Below are positions 37,478 to 46,542 of a DNA stretch of 64,000 nucleotides, piece by piece. The stretch spans positions 248,001 through 312,000 of the forward strand of contig NZ_WWCN01000002.1 in assembly GCF_009857445.1 (NCBI RefSeq). The letters run 5' to 3'. This DNA is from Duganella flavida. GTDB taxonomy: Bacteria > Pseudomonadota > Gammaproteobacteria > Burkholderiales > Burkholderiaceae_D. The notes under the pieces were generated by a model. The model did not search any database. It had not been told where the DNA came from and saw only the letters and a program-made list of their open reading frames with translations. The position numbers were made by a program, and so were the translations under genes. How positions within the stretch are numbered: position 1 is the first letter of the stretch; the number at the start of each line of letters is the position of its first letter.

Positions 37478-39459
37478 GTCCGCTGAGGCGCGCTGCGCGG
37501 CAGCAGCATGCGCACTGCGGTGCCGATGCCCGGTGCCGAGTCGATGGTGATGCGGCCGCCCAGGATGCCCGTCACGATGTTGTAGACGATGTTCATGCCC
37601 AGGCCAGTGCCGCCCTGGCCCATCTTGGTGGTGAAGAAGGGATCGAATACGCGTTTCAGTACATCGTCCGCCATGCCGCAGCCGTCGTCGCTGAACAGCA
37701 GTTCGATGATCTCGTCGTCCACCACTTCGGCGCGGACGGTCAGCGTGCCGCCTTGGCTGTTTTCAAACGCGTGGTTGATGGCGTTGTTGATCAGGTTGTT
37801 CAGGATCTGGTACAGGCCGCCTGGGTACGAGTCGAAGCTGATATCGGCAGGAATTTGCAGCACCACCTCGCACGGCACGCGGCGCAGGCGCGGCATGTAG
37901 GTGGCGACGGTGTCATGCACCGCTGACAGCAGGTTGAAGCTGCGCCGCTGGTCGTTGGTCTGGTCCACCGCAATCTGCTTGAACGAGGAAATCAGTTCGG
38001 CCGCCTTGTGCAGCGAGCCGGAGATCAGCTGGCTGGCCATGCGCACTTCTTCCAGATGTGCGGTCAGCTCGGAGCGGCGCAGGGCGCCTGCGGCGACGTG
38101 GGCATCAAATTCCTGCACGCGGTCGCGCAGCGCGGTCGAGGCCAGCAGGCTGTTGCCGATCGGCGTATTCAGTTCGTGCGCGATGCCGGCCACCAGTGAT
38201 CCCAGCGACGCCATTTTCTCCGATGCCAGCAGTTCATCCTGCGTGTGCTGCAGCGTTTGCAGCGCGGTGCTGAGGTCGGCGTTGGCGCGTTCCAGCGCGG
38301 CCGAGCGTTCGCGCACGCGGCTTTCCAGCGAGACGTTGAGGTCTTTCAGTTCGCGCTTGGCGTTCAGTTCTTCGGTCAGGTCCAGCAGCGCCCAGATGAT
38401 GGCGGCGTTGCCGTCCAAGGTCAGCGAGGACGACCAGATTGCCACGCTGCCAACGCTGCCATCAGGCAGCAGCACGCCGGCAATCGCGCCATGCACAGCG
38501 CCTTCGTCGCGGTACATTTTCCAGATGCGGTCGCGCTCTATCGGGCTGGCCCAGAATGGCACTTCGTCGCTGCGCTTGCCGATCAGCTGGGTCGCGGTGG
38601 GGCCGAAGGTGTGCACCAGCGCGCGGTTGGCAGCCATGATGCGGCCATCGCGGTCGGACACGGTCAGTGGCAGCGGCGCCATATCGAACAGGGTTTTAAA
38701 GCGTGCCTCGGATTCCGACAAGCGCTGCTGCGATTGCTCCAGCTGTGCGATGCGTTCGCGCAGCGCCGCGCTCATGGCGTTCAGGGTGCGCGAGAAGACG
38801 GCGATCTCGTCGTCGCCTTGCACCGGCAGCGCCTTGCTGTAATCGCCTTGCGCAATCTGCTGTGCGTCGTCGGTCAGCGCTTCCAGTCGCCGGCCTATGC
38901 CTTGCGTGAAGACGAAGAACATGAGCATGCCGACCGTAAAGCCGATCAGCGAAATCACGCCGCCCTGGATCAGCACTTCATCGCGCGCCTGTTGCAAATC
39001 CTTGGTGGAGAGGCCGAAGTTGATGCTGCCGATGCGGTTATCTTCCAGCAGCAGCGGCGAGCGCGCGTGCAGGGTGGCGTCGCCGATGATGGTGCGTACG
39101 CCTTTGAAACTGGTGCCTCCACCTTGCTTTAAAATCGCCGGCAATGGCATGTCGCGCTTGCCCACGGCAATGATAGGCCGGTCGTTTTCGTCGAGGATGG
39201 TGAGGTAGCGCAGGAAGCTGTCGTCCGGATCGGACAGCATTTCAGCGAGATAGGAATTCAGCTCCGGCAAGCGGCCGTTGACGGCGTAGGAGCTAAGAGA
39301 GAGGTTGAGCGTGACCGCATATTCTTGCGCCACCCGCTCGGCATTGGTGTTGACCGCATGGTTCATCAAACGCAGGCTGTTCCAGATCAGGACACCGACC
39401 ACCAGTGCCTGGATGACTGCACTCAGCATCAGGAACCGCGCGCGTAACGAAAGACTCAA
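37474..39459 (-). CDS. Membrane sensor histidine kinase (HAMP-PAS-HisKA-HATPase)
   Basis: About 661 residues. TM1 (about 8-30), a periplasmic sensor (about 31-162), TM2 (163-185), HAMP (about 186-240), PAS (about 250-370) and a coiled coil precede HisKA. The phospho-accepting His (about residue 428) is in VAGIAHELNTPIGNS, followed by HATPase boxes NNLINNAINHA, DDGCGMADD and GQGGTGLGMNIV. AAGGAG sits eight bases before a TTG at 39459, which I prefer. A GTG at 39468 overlaps that AAGGAG directly and is less likely. It is the third gene after a porin and a PstS-like protein, suggesting the periplasmic protein presents a ligand to it. No partner response regulator is adjacent. Confidence 0.87.
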   Translation of the reverse strand: MSLSLRARFLMLSAVIQALVVGVLIWNSLRLMNHAVNTNAERVAQEYAVTLNLSLSSYAVNGRLPELNSYLAEMLSDPDDSFLRYLTILDENDRPIIAVGKRDMPLPAILKQGGGTSFKGVRTIIGDATLHARSPLLLEDNRIGSINFGLSTKDLQQARDEVLIQGGVISLIGFTVGMLMFFVFTQGIGRRLEALTDDAQQIAQGDYSKALPVQGDDEIAVFSRTLNAMSAALRERIAQLEQSQQRLSESEARFKTLFDMAPLPLTVSDRDGRIMAANRALVHTFGPTATQLIGKRSDEVPFWASPIERDRIWKMYRDEGAVHGAIAGVLLPDGSVGSVAIWSSSLTLDGNAAIIWALLDLTEELNAKRELKDLNVSLESRVRERSAALERANADLSTALQTLQHTQDELLASEKMASLGSLVAGIAHELNTPIGNSLLASTALRDRVQEFDAHVAAGALRRSELTAHLEEVRMASQLISGSLHKAAELISSFKQIAVDQTNDQRRSFNLLSAVHDTVATYMPRLRRVPCEVVLQIPADISFDSYPGGLYQILNNLINNAINHAFENSQGGTLTVRAEVVDDEIIELLFSDDGCGMADDVLKRVFDPFFTTKMGQGGTGLGMNIVYNIVTGILGGRITIDSAPGIGTAVRMLLPRSAPQRT

Positions 39460-39543
39460 AACGTTCACTCCTTGTTGGGCAATGGCAGGAGCTCACGCGC
39501 CTGCCGCGCGGGTAGCGCGGCAGGCTGGCAGGGCGACCTGGGG

Positions 39544-39951
39544 TTAAGGCAGGGTCAAAATTACTTTGACAGTGTCGTCAACTGCCGACTTGTCAATATA
39601 CCCGATTGCCTTCGGATCAGCAGCAACTGCTTTCTTCACCTCGGCGCTGTTCGGGAATTCCTTCGGCGGCGTGGCTTTACCGGTGAACACCAGCTTGGAC
39701 CACAGGGCCTTGACCTGCGCCGCATCTTTGTCCGCCACCTTGTGGTAGAACTCGTTGCGGATGGCCGAGCCGTCGGCCTGGTCAACCGGCGTGAACAGGT
39801 TGGATTTACCGAGGAAGAATTGCGATGCCTGTTCCGAGAACATGCGGGTCGCCGGATTTTGCTTGCTGACGATGACGACGATTTCAGCCGATGCCGGTAC
39901 GGCAGCTGCAGCCATTGCGGACAGCAGGAGAGCGCTTGCGATTTTTTTCAT
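39544..39951 (-). CDS. Short PstS-like periplasmic substrate-binding protein
   Basis: A 135-residue protein with signal peptide MKKIASALLLSAMAAAAVPASA, then EIVVIVSKQNPATRMFSEQASQFFLGK. This resembles one lobe of PstS-type phosphate/oxyanion-binding proteins (family PBP-like), which normally have about 320 residues. ATPase and permease genes are absent, so it cannot serve a complete ABC importer here. It lies 16 bp downstream of a porin gene and about 75 bp upstream of a membrane histidine kinase, all on the minus strand. A sensory accessory role is inferred from that. The ligand, possibly phosphate or another oxyanion, is not determinable. Confidence 0.8.
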   Translation of the reverse strand: MKKIASALLLSAMAAAAVPASAEIVVIVSKQNPATRMFSEQASQFFLGKSNLFTPVDQADGSAIRNEFYHKVADKDAAQVKALWSKLVFTGKATPPKEFPNSAEVKKAVAADPKAIGYIDKSAVDDTVKVILTLP

Positions 39952-39967
39952 TATTATGGTCTCCAGA

Positions 39968-41185
39968 TCAGAATACGAAGTCGACGCCGGCCGCTACTAC
40001 GGTCACGTCTTTGTTGTAGCCGGCGGCCGGCACGTTAATCAGCTGGCCCGATTTGGCGCCTGGTTTCACGCGATCCACTTGTACTTTCAGCGCCAGTTGT
40101 TTGGCGAAGTCCCAACGCACGCCGATGATGTCGGAGGTTTGCTCGGACGAAGCCAGCAGGCCGTTGACGCCGGCGTTCAGCGCAGGAATCTTGGCCAGTG
40201 CGGCAGGTACGGTGACCGAGCTGCCAGCGCCTTTGGCCGAAGCGTGTGCGTAGTACGGCAGCACTTTGCCGACGCGGTAGCCCAGCATGGCGTACCAGGC
40301 GTTGGTGTCCGGCAGGTAGACGGCTTCTTTAGCGCGGCGCTGGGCGTATTCCGCCTGGCCGACGATGTTGTTCCAGTCCATGGTGCCGCCGATCGAGGTG
40401 AAGGCGATCTTCTTGCCGCTGGTGAAGCTCAGGTCCGACGCCAGCTGGCCGAAACCGATGGCGCCCAGGGTGTTGGTCAGGGCATTGATGGGCTGCAGGT
40501 CGTTGATGGTCATGTCAGCGCGCGCGTGGGCGAAGCGCAGCAGGAACGGACCGTATTCGCCGGTCAGGCTCAGGCCGGCTGCTGGAGCGCGGTAGGTCGC
40601 GGTCGAACCGGCGCCCGAGGACACGAACAGCTTGCCGCGGCTAACGCCAGCGAAGGCCTGGGCGGTGAAATTCAGGTCGCCGAAAGCGTGCTGGTAGTTG
40701 ATGTCGGCGCCGTCCGAGTTTTCAATCGGGGCCTGGCCGTACATTTCGATCGGCGGACGCATCATGGTGTTGGCGTAGCCGACGTTCTGGTAGTCGGAAA
40801 TCAGGAAGGTTGGCACCACTACACGGCCAACGCGTACCGAGACTTCATCGTTGATGCGGGCTTTCAGGAAGGCCCAGGTCAGGTCGGTGGTGAAGGTGTT
40901 CTGGGTGGCTTTGCGGGTCAGCACTTGCGCGGTGCCGGACAGCCAGTCGTTAATTTTGTAGGTGGCTTGCAGGCCGAGGTTGGTGTCGAGGCCAATGCGG
41001 GCGCTGTCGCCGACGCCATCAGCCTGGTTGTAGCGGGCGAATTTCGCTTCATCGGTATTGCTCTTGGCGACAGCTGCGGTGCCGAAACCACTGATGCTCA
41101 GGTTGCCGTCATCCAGGGCGCCAGCTTGCGCCTGCATGGCGGCGGTGGCGGCAAGTACGGCGGCTACTAACAATTGCTTTTTCAT
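39968..41185 (-). CDS. Outer-membrane porin-like beta-barrel protein
   Basis: A 405-residue protein with signal peptide MKKQLLVAAVLAATAAMQAQA and mature N-terminus GALDDGNLSISGFGTAAV. It ends ..VTVVAAGVDFVF with the terminal Phe of BAM substrates. The central ARINDEVSVRVGRVVVPTFLISDYQNVGYANTM-like region is typical of porin/DcaP-type barrels; it is distinct from the general porin at 5348. It is the first gene of a minus-strand unit with a PstS-like protein and a histidine kinase. It may admit the ligand that this pair senses. Confidence 0.85.
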   Translation of the reverse strand: MKKQLLVAAVLAATAAMQAQAGALDDGNLSISGFGTAAVAKSNTDEAKFARYNQADGVGDSARIGLDTNLGLQATYKINDWLSGTAQVLTRKATQNTFTTDLTWAFLKARINDEVSVRVGRVVVPTFLISDYQNVGYANTMMRPPIEMYGQAPIENSDGADINYQHAFGDLNFTAQAFAGVSRGKLFVSSGAGSTATYRAPAAGLSLTGEYGPFLLRFAHARADMTINDLQPINALTNTLGAIGFGQLASDLSFTSGKKIAFTSIGGTMDWNNIVGQAEYAQRRAKEAVYLPDTNAWYAMLGYRVGKVLPYYAHASAKGAGSSVTVPAALAKIPALNAGVNGLLASSEQTSDIIGVRWDFAKQLALKVQVDRVKPGAKSGQLINVPAAGYNKDVTVVAAGVDFVF

Positions 41186-41470
41186 GTGTTTAGTCCTATG
41201 GGGGGAATTATTGTTGGTATGACGGTTGTGCCGTCAGGTGCGTCTCTTGACAATGCGGGGATGGGGCATTCGGTTCATACTGTAGACTAAATTGCCCCAA
41301 AGCATGAAATGGGAAAACGTTAAACCGAACGATTGTGCTAATTTCTGTGGTTTTTTCACTAAAAAGTCTGAAAAAACAGTTAGTTGTACGATATCTTTGA
41401 CAATATGCGCAGGTGGCGCGGCAGGTATTACAATAGCGGCTTCCTCCTTCCACCCACGAGATCAAGAATT

Positions 41471-42709
41471 ATGGCCGTCAATTCCCCCCTGCCTGTCGCC
41501 GCCGAACTGAAGCCTGTTGCCGGCGTTGAAATCGGCTTTGCCGAAGCCGGCATCAAGAAGCCAAATCGTAAAGATGTGCTGGTCATGAAGCTGGCGCCGA
41601 CCGCCACCGTGGCTGGCGTGTTCACGCTGAACCGCTTCTGCGCCGCGCCGGTGCAGATCGCCAAAGCCCATCTGGCGGCCGCGCAAACCAGCGGCAAGCC
41701 GATTGCCGCGCTGCTGGTCAACACTGGCAACGCCAACGCCGGCACCGGCGAGCTGGGCCTGTCGCTGGCGAATGAGACTTGCGCCGCACTGGCGGCACAG
41801 CTGGGCGTGGATGCAGCGCAGATTCTGCCGTTCTCGACCGGCGTGATCCTGGAGCCGCTGCCGGCCGCCAAAGTCATCGCCGGCCTGCCACAAGCCGTGG
41901 CCGGCCTGAAAGCCGACAACTGGTACAACGCGGCCGAAGCCATCATGACCACCGACACGCAGCCGAAAGCCGGCTCGCGCACCGTCACCATCGGCGGCCA
42001 TACTGTGACCCTGACCGGCATCTCGAAAGGTGCGGGCATGATCAAGCCGAATATGGCGACCATGCTGGGCTATCTGGCGTTTGACGCGAAAGTGGCGCAG
42101 CCGGTGCTGGAACAGCTGGTCAAGCACGCTGCCAACCACTCGTTCAACTGCATCACCATCGACGGCGATACCTCGACCAACGATTCCTTCATGCTGATCG
42201 CCACCGGCGCCGGCTCGCTGGAAATCACCTCGGTCGACCAGCCGGAATACGCGCAGCTGCGCGACGCCCTGACCGAGCTGTCGCTGTTCCTGGCGCAAGC
42301 CATCATTCGCGACGGTGAAGGCGCGACCAAGTTCATGAGCATCATCGTGGAAGAGGGCAGCAGCGTGGAAGAGTGCCGCAAGATTGCTTACTCGATCGGC
42401 CACTCGCCGCTGGTGAAGACCGCCTTCTTCGCATCCGACCCTAACCTGGGCCGCATCCTGGCCGCCATTGGCTACGCTGGTGTGGATGATCTGGATGTGT
42501 CGAAACTGAACCTGTACCTGGACGATGTGTGGGTCGCCAAAAACGGCGGCCGCAATCCAGACTACAAGGAAGAAGACGGCCAGCGCGTGATGCAGCAAAG
42601 CGAGATCACGGTACGCGTCAAGCTGGCGCGCGGCGCGGCGACGGCTACGGTCTACACCTGCGACCTGTCGCACGATTACGTGTCGATCAACGCCGACTAC
42701 CGTTCCTGA
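41471..42709 (+). CDS. argJ: Glutamate N-acetyltransferase / ornithine acetyltransferase ArgJ
   Basis: A 412-residue bifunctional arginine-biosynthesis enzyme that recycles the acetyl group from N-acetylornithine to glutamate. The self-cleavage site is in [17 protein letters not shown], where the Ala-Thr bond breaks and Thr becomes the nucleophile. GNANAGTG and the C-terminal [15 protein letters not shown] are conserved. The ATG at 41471 gives the family-like start; upstream codons to 41384 cover an apparent promoter (TACAAT at 41430-41435). It is the first gene of argJ-DUF815-mutT. Confidence 0.96.
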   Translation: MAVNSPLPVAAELKPVAGVEIGFAEAGIKKPNRKDVLVMKLAPTATVAGVFTLNRFCAAPVQIAKAHLAAAQTSGKPIAALLVNTGNANAGTGELGLSLANETCAALAAQLGVDAAQILPFSTGVILEPLPAAKVIAGLPQAVAGLKADNWYNAAEAIMTTDTQPKAGSRTVTIGGHTVTLTGISKGAGMIKPNMATMLGYLAFDAKVAQPVLEQLVKHAANHSFNCITIDGDTSTNDSFMLIATGAGSLEITSVDQPEYAQLRDALTELSLFLAQAIIRDGEGATKFMSIIVEEGSSVEECRKIAYSIGHSPLVKTAFFASDPNLGRILAAIGYAGVDDLDVSKLNLYLDDVWVAKNGGRNPDYKEEDGQRVMQQSEITVRVKLARGAATATVYTCDLSHDYVSINADYRS

Positions 42710-42710
42710 G

Positions 42711-43580
42711 ATGTCGGCCGCCCTCGAACAATTCCTGGCGCGCGCCGAGGCGCTGCTGGCACGCGTAGAGTCGATCCTGCCGCCAGCCGCGCCGCAGATT
42801 GACTGGGACCGCGGCTTTGCTTTCCGCTGGCGCAAGCGCGCCAACGGCCCGAGCTACTTGCAGGCTGTAGCCCACGTGTCGTCGATTGCGCTGGACGATT
42901 TGCAGCACATCGGCCCGCAGAAAGAGCAGATCGAGCAGAACACCCGCCAGTTCGTGTCCGGCAAACCGGCCAACAACGTGCTGCTGACCGGCGCACGCGG
43001 CACCGGCAAGTCGTCGCTGATCAAGGCTTGTTTGAACCAGTTCGCCAAGGATGGCCTGCGTTTGATCGAGGTGGACAAGGCCGATCTGGCCGAGCTGCCG
43101 GATATCGTCGACCTGGTCGCTGGCCGTCCGGAGCGCTTCATCATCTTCTGCGACGACCTGTCGTTTGAAGAGGGCGAGAGCGGCTACAAGGCGTTGAAGG
43201 TGGCGCTGGATGGCAGCATCTCGGCGCAGTCGGACAATGTGCTGATTTATGCGACTTCGAACCGCCGCCACCTGCTGCCGGAGCGTATGTCCGACAACAT
43301 GAGCTACAAGCACGACGAGAATGGCGACCTGCATCCCGGCGAGACGGTGGAAGAGAAGATTTCGCTGTCCGAGCGTTTCGGCCTGTGGCTGACGTTCTAC
43401 CCGTTCAAGCAGGATGATTACCTGGCCATCGTTGGTCACTGGCTGTCGTCGCTCGGCTGCAGCGAGGCGCAGATTGAAGTGGCGCGTGGCGATGCCTTGC
43501 GCTGGGCTTTGCAGCGCGGCTCGCGTTCGGGCCGTGTGGCGTGGCAGTTCGCCAAGGACTACGCAGGGAAGCTGGCATGA
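42711..43580 (+). CDS. DUF815-family P-loop ATPase
   Basis: A 289-residue AAA-type ATPase of the DUF815/COG2607 family. It has Walker A LLTGARGTGKSSLIKA (about 90-105), Walker B FIIFCDDLSFEEGE, sensor-1-like LIYATSNRRHLLPERM, and an arginine-rich C-terminal lid (RGSRSGRVAWQFAKDYA). Its biochemical role is, to my knowledge, not established. It starts two bases after the argJ stop and overlaps mutT by four bases, so the three are co-expressed. A chaperone-like or nucleic-acid-related remodelling role is speculation. Confidence 0.87.
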   Translation: MSAALEQFLARAEALLARVESILPPAAPQIDWDRGFAFRWRKRANGPSYLQAVAHVSSIALDDLQHIGPQKEQIEQNTRQFVSGKPANNVLLTGARGTGKSSLIKACLNQFAKDGLRLIEVDKADLAELPDIVDLVAGRPERFIIFCDDLSFEEGESGYKALKVALDGSISAQSDNVLIYATSNRRHLLPERMSDNMSYKHDENGDLHPGETVEEKISLSERFGLWLTFYPFKQDDYLAIVGHWLSSLGCSEAQIEVARGDALRWALQRGSRSGRVAWQFAKDYAGKLA

Positions 43581-43981
43581 GCAACAAGCCTGTTGATGTG
43601 GCAGTCGGCGTGTTAATTAAGCCGAATGGCGATCTGCTGCTGGGTCAGCGTCCGACTGGCAAGCCGTATGAAGGTTACTGGGAATTCCCAGGCGGTAAAG
43701 TCGATCCGGGCGAGACCATTCTCGAAGCGTTGAAGCGTGAATTCGTCGAAGAACTGGGCCTGGTCATTCACTCGGCGGAAGAGTGGTGCGGCGTGGAGTA
43801 CGTCTACCCGCACGCGCACGTGCGGCTGCATTTCTACATCAGCCGCGACTGGTCGGGCGAGCCGCAAAGCCTCGAAGGGCAGGCGTTTGCGTGGCAGGGA
43901 ACGGTGGGCGTAGAGCCGCTGCTGCCAGCCACGATTCCATTGCTGGAATGGCTGGAACAGGTTCGTTACTCTTCTTCGTGA
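43577..43981 (+). CDS. mutT: MutT-type Nudix hydrolase (8-oxo-dGTP diphosphatase)
   Basis: A 134-residue Nudix enzyme that removes oxidised dGTP from the nucleotide pool. The Nudix box [22 protein letters not shown] (about 37-58) matches G-x5-E-x7-R-E-x2-[34 protein letters not shown] is MutT-like. The ATG overlaps the upstream stop (ATGA). Its 3' end overlaps the convergent yacG gene by 16 bp. Some MutT homologues also carry a thiamine-phosphate synthase-like domain; this one does not. Confidence 0.92.
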   Translation: MSNKPVDVAVGVLIKPNGDLLLGQRPTGKPYEGYWEFPGGKVDPGETILEALKREFVEELGLVIHSAEEWCGVEYVYPHAHVRLHFYISRDWSGEPQSLEGQAFAWQGTVGVEPLLPATIPLLEWLEQVRYSSS

Positions 43982-44139
43982 GGATCTTTAGGTGGAGCCG
44001 CAGGAATCACATATTTTTCCTCGGCCCACGCGCCTAAATCGATTTTTTTGCAGCGTTCCGAGCAGAACGGGCGGAATTTGTTTTCCGGCTTCCACTCCAC
44101 TTTGGCGGAGCAGGTCGGGCATTCAACAACAGTGGTCAT
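43966..44139 (-). CDS. yacG: DNA gyrase inhibitor / zinc-binding protein YacG
   Basis: A 57-residue protein read from the ATG at 44139 to TAA at 43966. The zinc site is C-P-T-C near residue 7 and C-S-E-R-C near residue 26 ([20 protein letters not shown]), followed by [10 protein letters not shown]. This matches YacG, which binds GyrB and inhibits gyrase. The last residues (PKDPHEEE) are acidic. It is the end of the pilD-coaE-zapD-yacG series, nine bases after zapD. It overlaps the end of mutT on the other strand. Confidence 0.92.
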   Translation of the reverse strand: MTTVVECPTCSAKVEWKPENKFRPFCSERCKKIDLGAWAEEKYVIPAAPPKDPHEEE

Positions 44140-44148
44140 GAGCTTACG

Positions 44149-44904
44149 TTAGAAGTTACAAAGGGTAAGCTCGAATGGTACATCATCTTCCAGCGGCTTG
44201 GGTTTCAGGTCACCGCCTTGCGAAGTGAAGCGTACCCACAGCATGTACTTGTTGGCCGAAATTTCCGGAATCGCCCCCTGTGATGCATCCAAGGTCAGGC
44301 GCAGCATCTGGTACACCTTCCCCTGCAACATCTGCTGGTAGCTGCCGGCCACGGCGATCATCTTGATCGGGCCGCCGGAATCGCGTAGCAGGCGCAGTAC
44401 CAGTCCCAGCGCATCGAACAGCGGCGCCAGCGGTGCGAACCAGTTGGCGATGTCATTGAAGCGTTGTTCGGCCGGACGCTGCTGCCAAGCGTAGTAGGAC
44501 GGCAAATCAAACTCGCAAGCACCGCCCGGAATGATGGTGCGGCCGCGGATGCTCATCAGCCATTCATTTTCGCGCACGTTCTGGCCGGTCTTGCCTTGCG
44601 CGGCAACCAGCGCGCTGCTAACGCCATCGAGCTCGTTGAGAATGGCGTCCAGCGTTTCAGCTTGCACATTGGGATTCATGCGGTAGCCCAGCAGCGTTTG
44701 GCGCTGGCGCTCCAGTTCTTGCAGCAAGTCGGATTTCAGGTCGGCGCGGCCGGCCACTTCGAGCATGTCGAAAATAGTAGCCAGCGCAACGTGATGTTGC
44801 ATGGGATGTTCTTGATGCACAAAGAACTTGAATTTCTCGTACAAATCCTCCAGGCGCAGCAACGTGCGTATGCGCTCGTTGAAAGGATATTCGTAGACGA
44901 TCAA
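44149..44904 (-). CDS. zapD: Cell division protein ZapD (YacF)
   Basis: A 251-residue FtsZ-bundling protein that stabilises the Z ring. It has N-terminal [24 protein letters not shown], a helical middle and the C-terminal beta domain with [12 protein letters not shown], which binds the FtsZ tail. The start is TTG at 44904 with AGAGG upstream; the nearby ATG (rc of 44910-44912) is out of frame and ends within three codons. It is 106 bp downstream of coaE and nine bases before yacG. Confidence 0.93.
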   Translation of the reverse strand: MIVYEYPFNERIRTLLRLEDLYEKFKFFVHQEHPMQHHVALATIFDMLEVAGRADLKSDLLQELERQRQTLLGYRMNPNVQAETLDAILNELDGVSSALVAAQGKTGQNVRENEWLMSIRGRTIIPGGACEFDLPSYYAWQQRPAEQRFNDIANWFAPLAPLFDALGLVLRLLRDSGGPIKMIAVAGSYQQMLQGKVYQMLRLTLDASQGAIPEISANKYMLWVRFTSQGGDLKPKPLEDDVPFELTLCNF

Positions 44905-45010
44905 AATAACATCCCTCTATAGATGGACTTGCAAAGAATTCTCGTGATTTTGAAGCAAGCCAAGCAAAAATACAAACGTTGCGAAGGCATTATTGCCGTT
45001 CTACGCGAAA

Positions 45011-45619
45011 TTACCAGCGAATTTGCAGATATGAGGCGTGCAAACGGTCTACTTGCGCTGCCAAAGCGTCGATTCCTGCATTATTGACAATAACATCATC
45101 CGCTGCTGCAAGCCGCTCGGCGCGGCTCACTTGCGCCGCCATGATGGCCCGCACCTGCGCTTCCGGCAGGCCATTGCGCGCCATGACGCGGGCGATCTGC
45201 ACTTCTTCCGGACAGTCTACCGCCAACAGGCGCGCAACCCGTGCACGCCATGTGCCCGATTCGATTAGCAGCGGCACGGCGTAAATCACGTAGCTGCCGG
45301 TGGCTGCCGTGCCGGCCGCCAGTGCGGCGTCGCGGATGCGTGGATGGAGGATGGCTTCCAACCGCGCCTTGGCGCCGGCGTCGCCGAACACCAGCTGGCG
45401 CATGCGGGCACGGTCCATGGCGCCGCTGGCATCCGCAAACTCGGGACCAAATTCGGCCACGATGGCCGGCATGGCCGGGCCGTTGGGCGCGGTCATGCTG
45501 TGGGCGATCAGGTCGGTGTCGATGATGGTGGCGCCGCGCGCCGCAAACATGTCGGCCACGGTACTTTTGCCGCTGCCGATGCCGCCGGTCAGGCCGATGG
45601 CAAAGGGCTGTGCGCTCAT
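45011..45619 (-). CDS. coaE: Dephospho-CoA kinase CoaE
   Basis: A 202-residue P-loop kinase doing the last step of coenzyme A synthesis. It has Walker [13 protein letters not shown] (about 8-19), [20 protein letters not shown] and the lid RMRQLVF. The ATG at 45619 overlaps the pilD stop (ATGA). An open frame further upstream is the out-of-phase shadow of pilD. Its place between pilD and zapD is the standard order in this group. Confidence 0.95.
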   Translation of the reverse strand: MSAQPFAIGLTGGIGSGKSTVADMFAARGATIIDTDLIAHSMTAPNGPAMPAIVAEFGPEFADASGAMDRARMRQLVFGDAGAKARLEAILHPRIRDAALAAGTAATGSYVIYAVPLLIESGTWRARVARLLAVDCPEEVQIARVMARNGLPEAQVRAIMAAQVSRAERLAAADDVIVNNAGIDALAAQVDRLHASYLQIRW

Positions 45620-46488
45620 GGATGGACGACGTTCATGGTGAAGGCCGACAGCGGACCGCCGTACAGCAGTGCGATCAGGCCGGCCGCCGCCAGATAGGGG
45701 CCGAATGGAATCGGGTTGTTGCGGCCACGTTTGGCAAACACGATCAGGGCCATGCCCACCACCGCGCCCACCACCGAGGACAGCAGGATGATGGTCGGCA
45801 GCATGGCCCAGCCCATCCACGCACCCAGTGCGGCCAGCAGCTTGAAGTCGCCGTAGCCCATGCCTTCCTTGCCGGTGGCCAGCTTGAACAGCCAGTAGAT
45901 GGTCCACAGCGCCAGATAGCCTGCCGCCGCGCCGATCACCGCGTCCTGCAGCGGCACGAAGGTGCCGTTCACATTCATCAGCAGGCCGGCCCACAGCAGC
46001 GGGAAGGTCAGGTCATCCGGCAGCAATTGGGTGTCGGCGTCGATGAAGGTCATGGCGATCAGCGAGTACAGGAAGAACAGTGCCGACAGCCCGGCCCAGC
46101 CGCTACCCAGCTTCCACACCACCAGCGCCGACAGCACGCCGGTCAGCAGTTCCACCGCCGGGTAGCGCGCCGAGATCGGCGCCTTGCAGTTGCTGCACTT
46201 GCCGCGCAAGACCAGCCAGCTCACTACCGGGATGTTTTCCGCCGCCGTGATCTGGTGCTTGCAGTGCGGGCAGGCCGAGCGCGGCACCACCAGGTTGTAG
46301 CGCGTGGTGTGCGGCAGTGGCTGGTCGCTTTCGGCGGCCACATAGTTATCCGATTCGCGCTGCATCATGATCGGCAGGCGATGGATCACCACGTTGAGGA
46401 AGCTGCCGAACAGCAGGCCGAACAGGCCGGCGATCAGGCTGATGGCCAGTACACCGGCAGGGGCGAACAACAGGGTAGATTCCGACAT
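45616..46488 (-). CDS. pilD: Prepilin peptidase / N-methyltransferase PilD
   Basis: A 290-residue polytopic aspartic protease. It cleaves type IV prepilins and type II secretion pseudopilins and methylates the new N-terminus. The cytoplasmic zinc loop has two C-x-x-C pairs (CPHCKHQ and CSNCKAP). Catalytic aspartates lie in [13 protein letters not shown] and [16 protein letters not shown]. The N-terminal [13 protein letters not shown] is conserved. I chose the ATG at 46488; a TTG at 46497 adds three residues. It is separated from pilC by a histidine kinase and response regulator. Confidence 0.94.
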   Translation of the reverse strand: MSESTLLFAPAGVLAISLIAGLFGLLFGSFLNVVIHRLPIMMQRESDNYVAAESDQPLPHTTRYNLVVPRSACPHCKHQITAAENIPVVSWLVLRGKCSNCKAPISARYPAVELLTGVLSALVVWKLGSGWAGLSALFFLYSLIAMTFIDADTQLLPDDLTFPLLWAGLLMNVNGTFVPLQDAVIGAAAGYLALWTIYWLFKLATGKEGMGYGDFKLLAALGAWMGWAMLPTIILLSSVVGAVVGMALIVFAKRGRNNPIPFGPYLAAAGLIALLYGGPLSAFTMNVVHP

Positions 46489-46542
46489 GGGCGTCAATAG
46501 GCGTAAATAATCACGGGCTCAGTTTAAAGCATTACAGCAACA

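Noticed and set aside
41186..41290. Pho box before the porin / PstS-like / kinase operon
   Set aside because: I looked because of the PstS-like gene; the best match had several mismatches and wrong spacing.
41397..41435. TTGACA and TACAAT upstream of argJ as a promoter pair
   Set aside because: The hexamers are about 26 bp apart, too far for a sigma-70 promoter; each may belong to a different weaker pair.
45620..45994. N-terminal extension of CoaE
   Set aside because: It is the out-of-frame reading of pilD; the ATG at 45619 gives the standard CoaE start.
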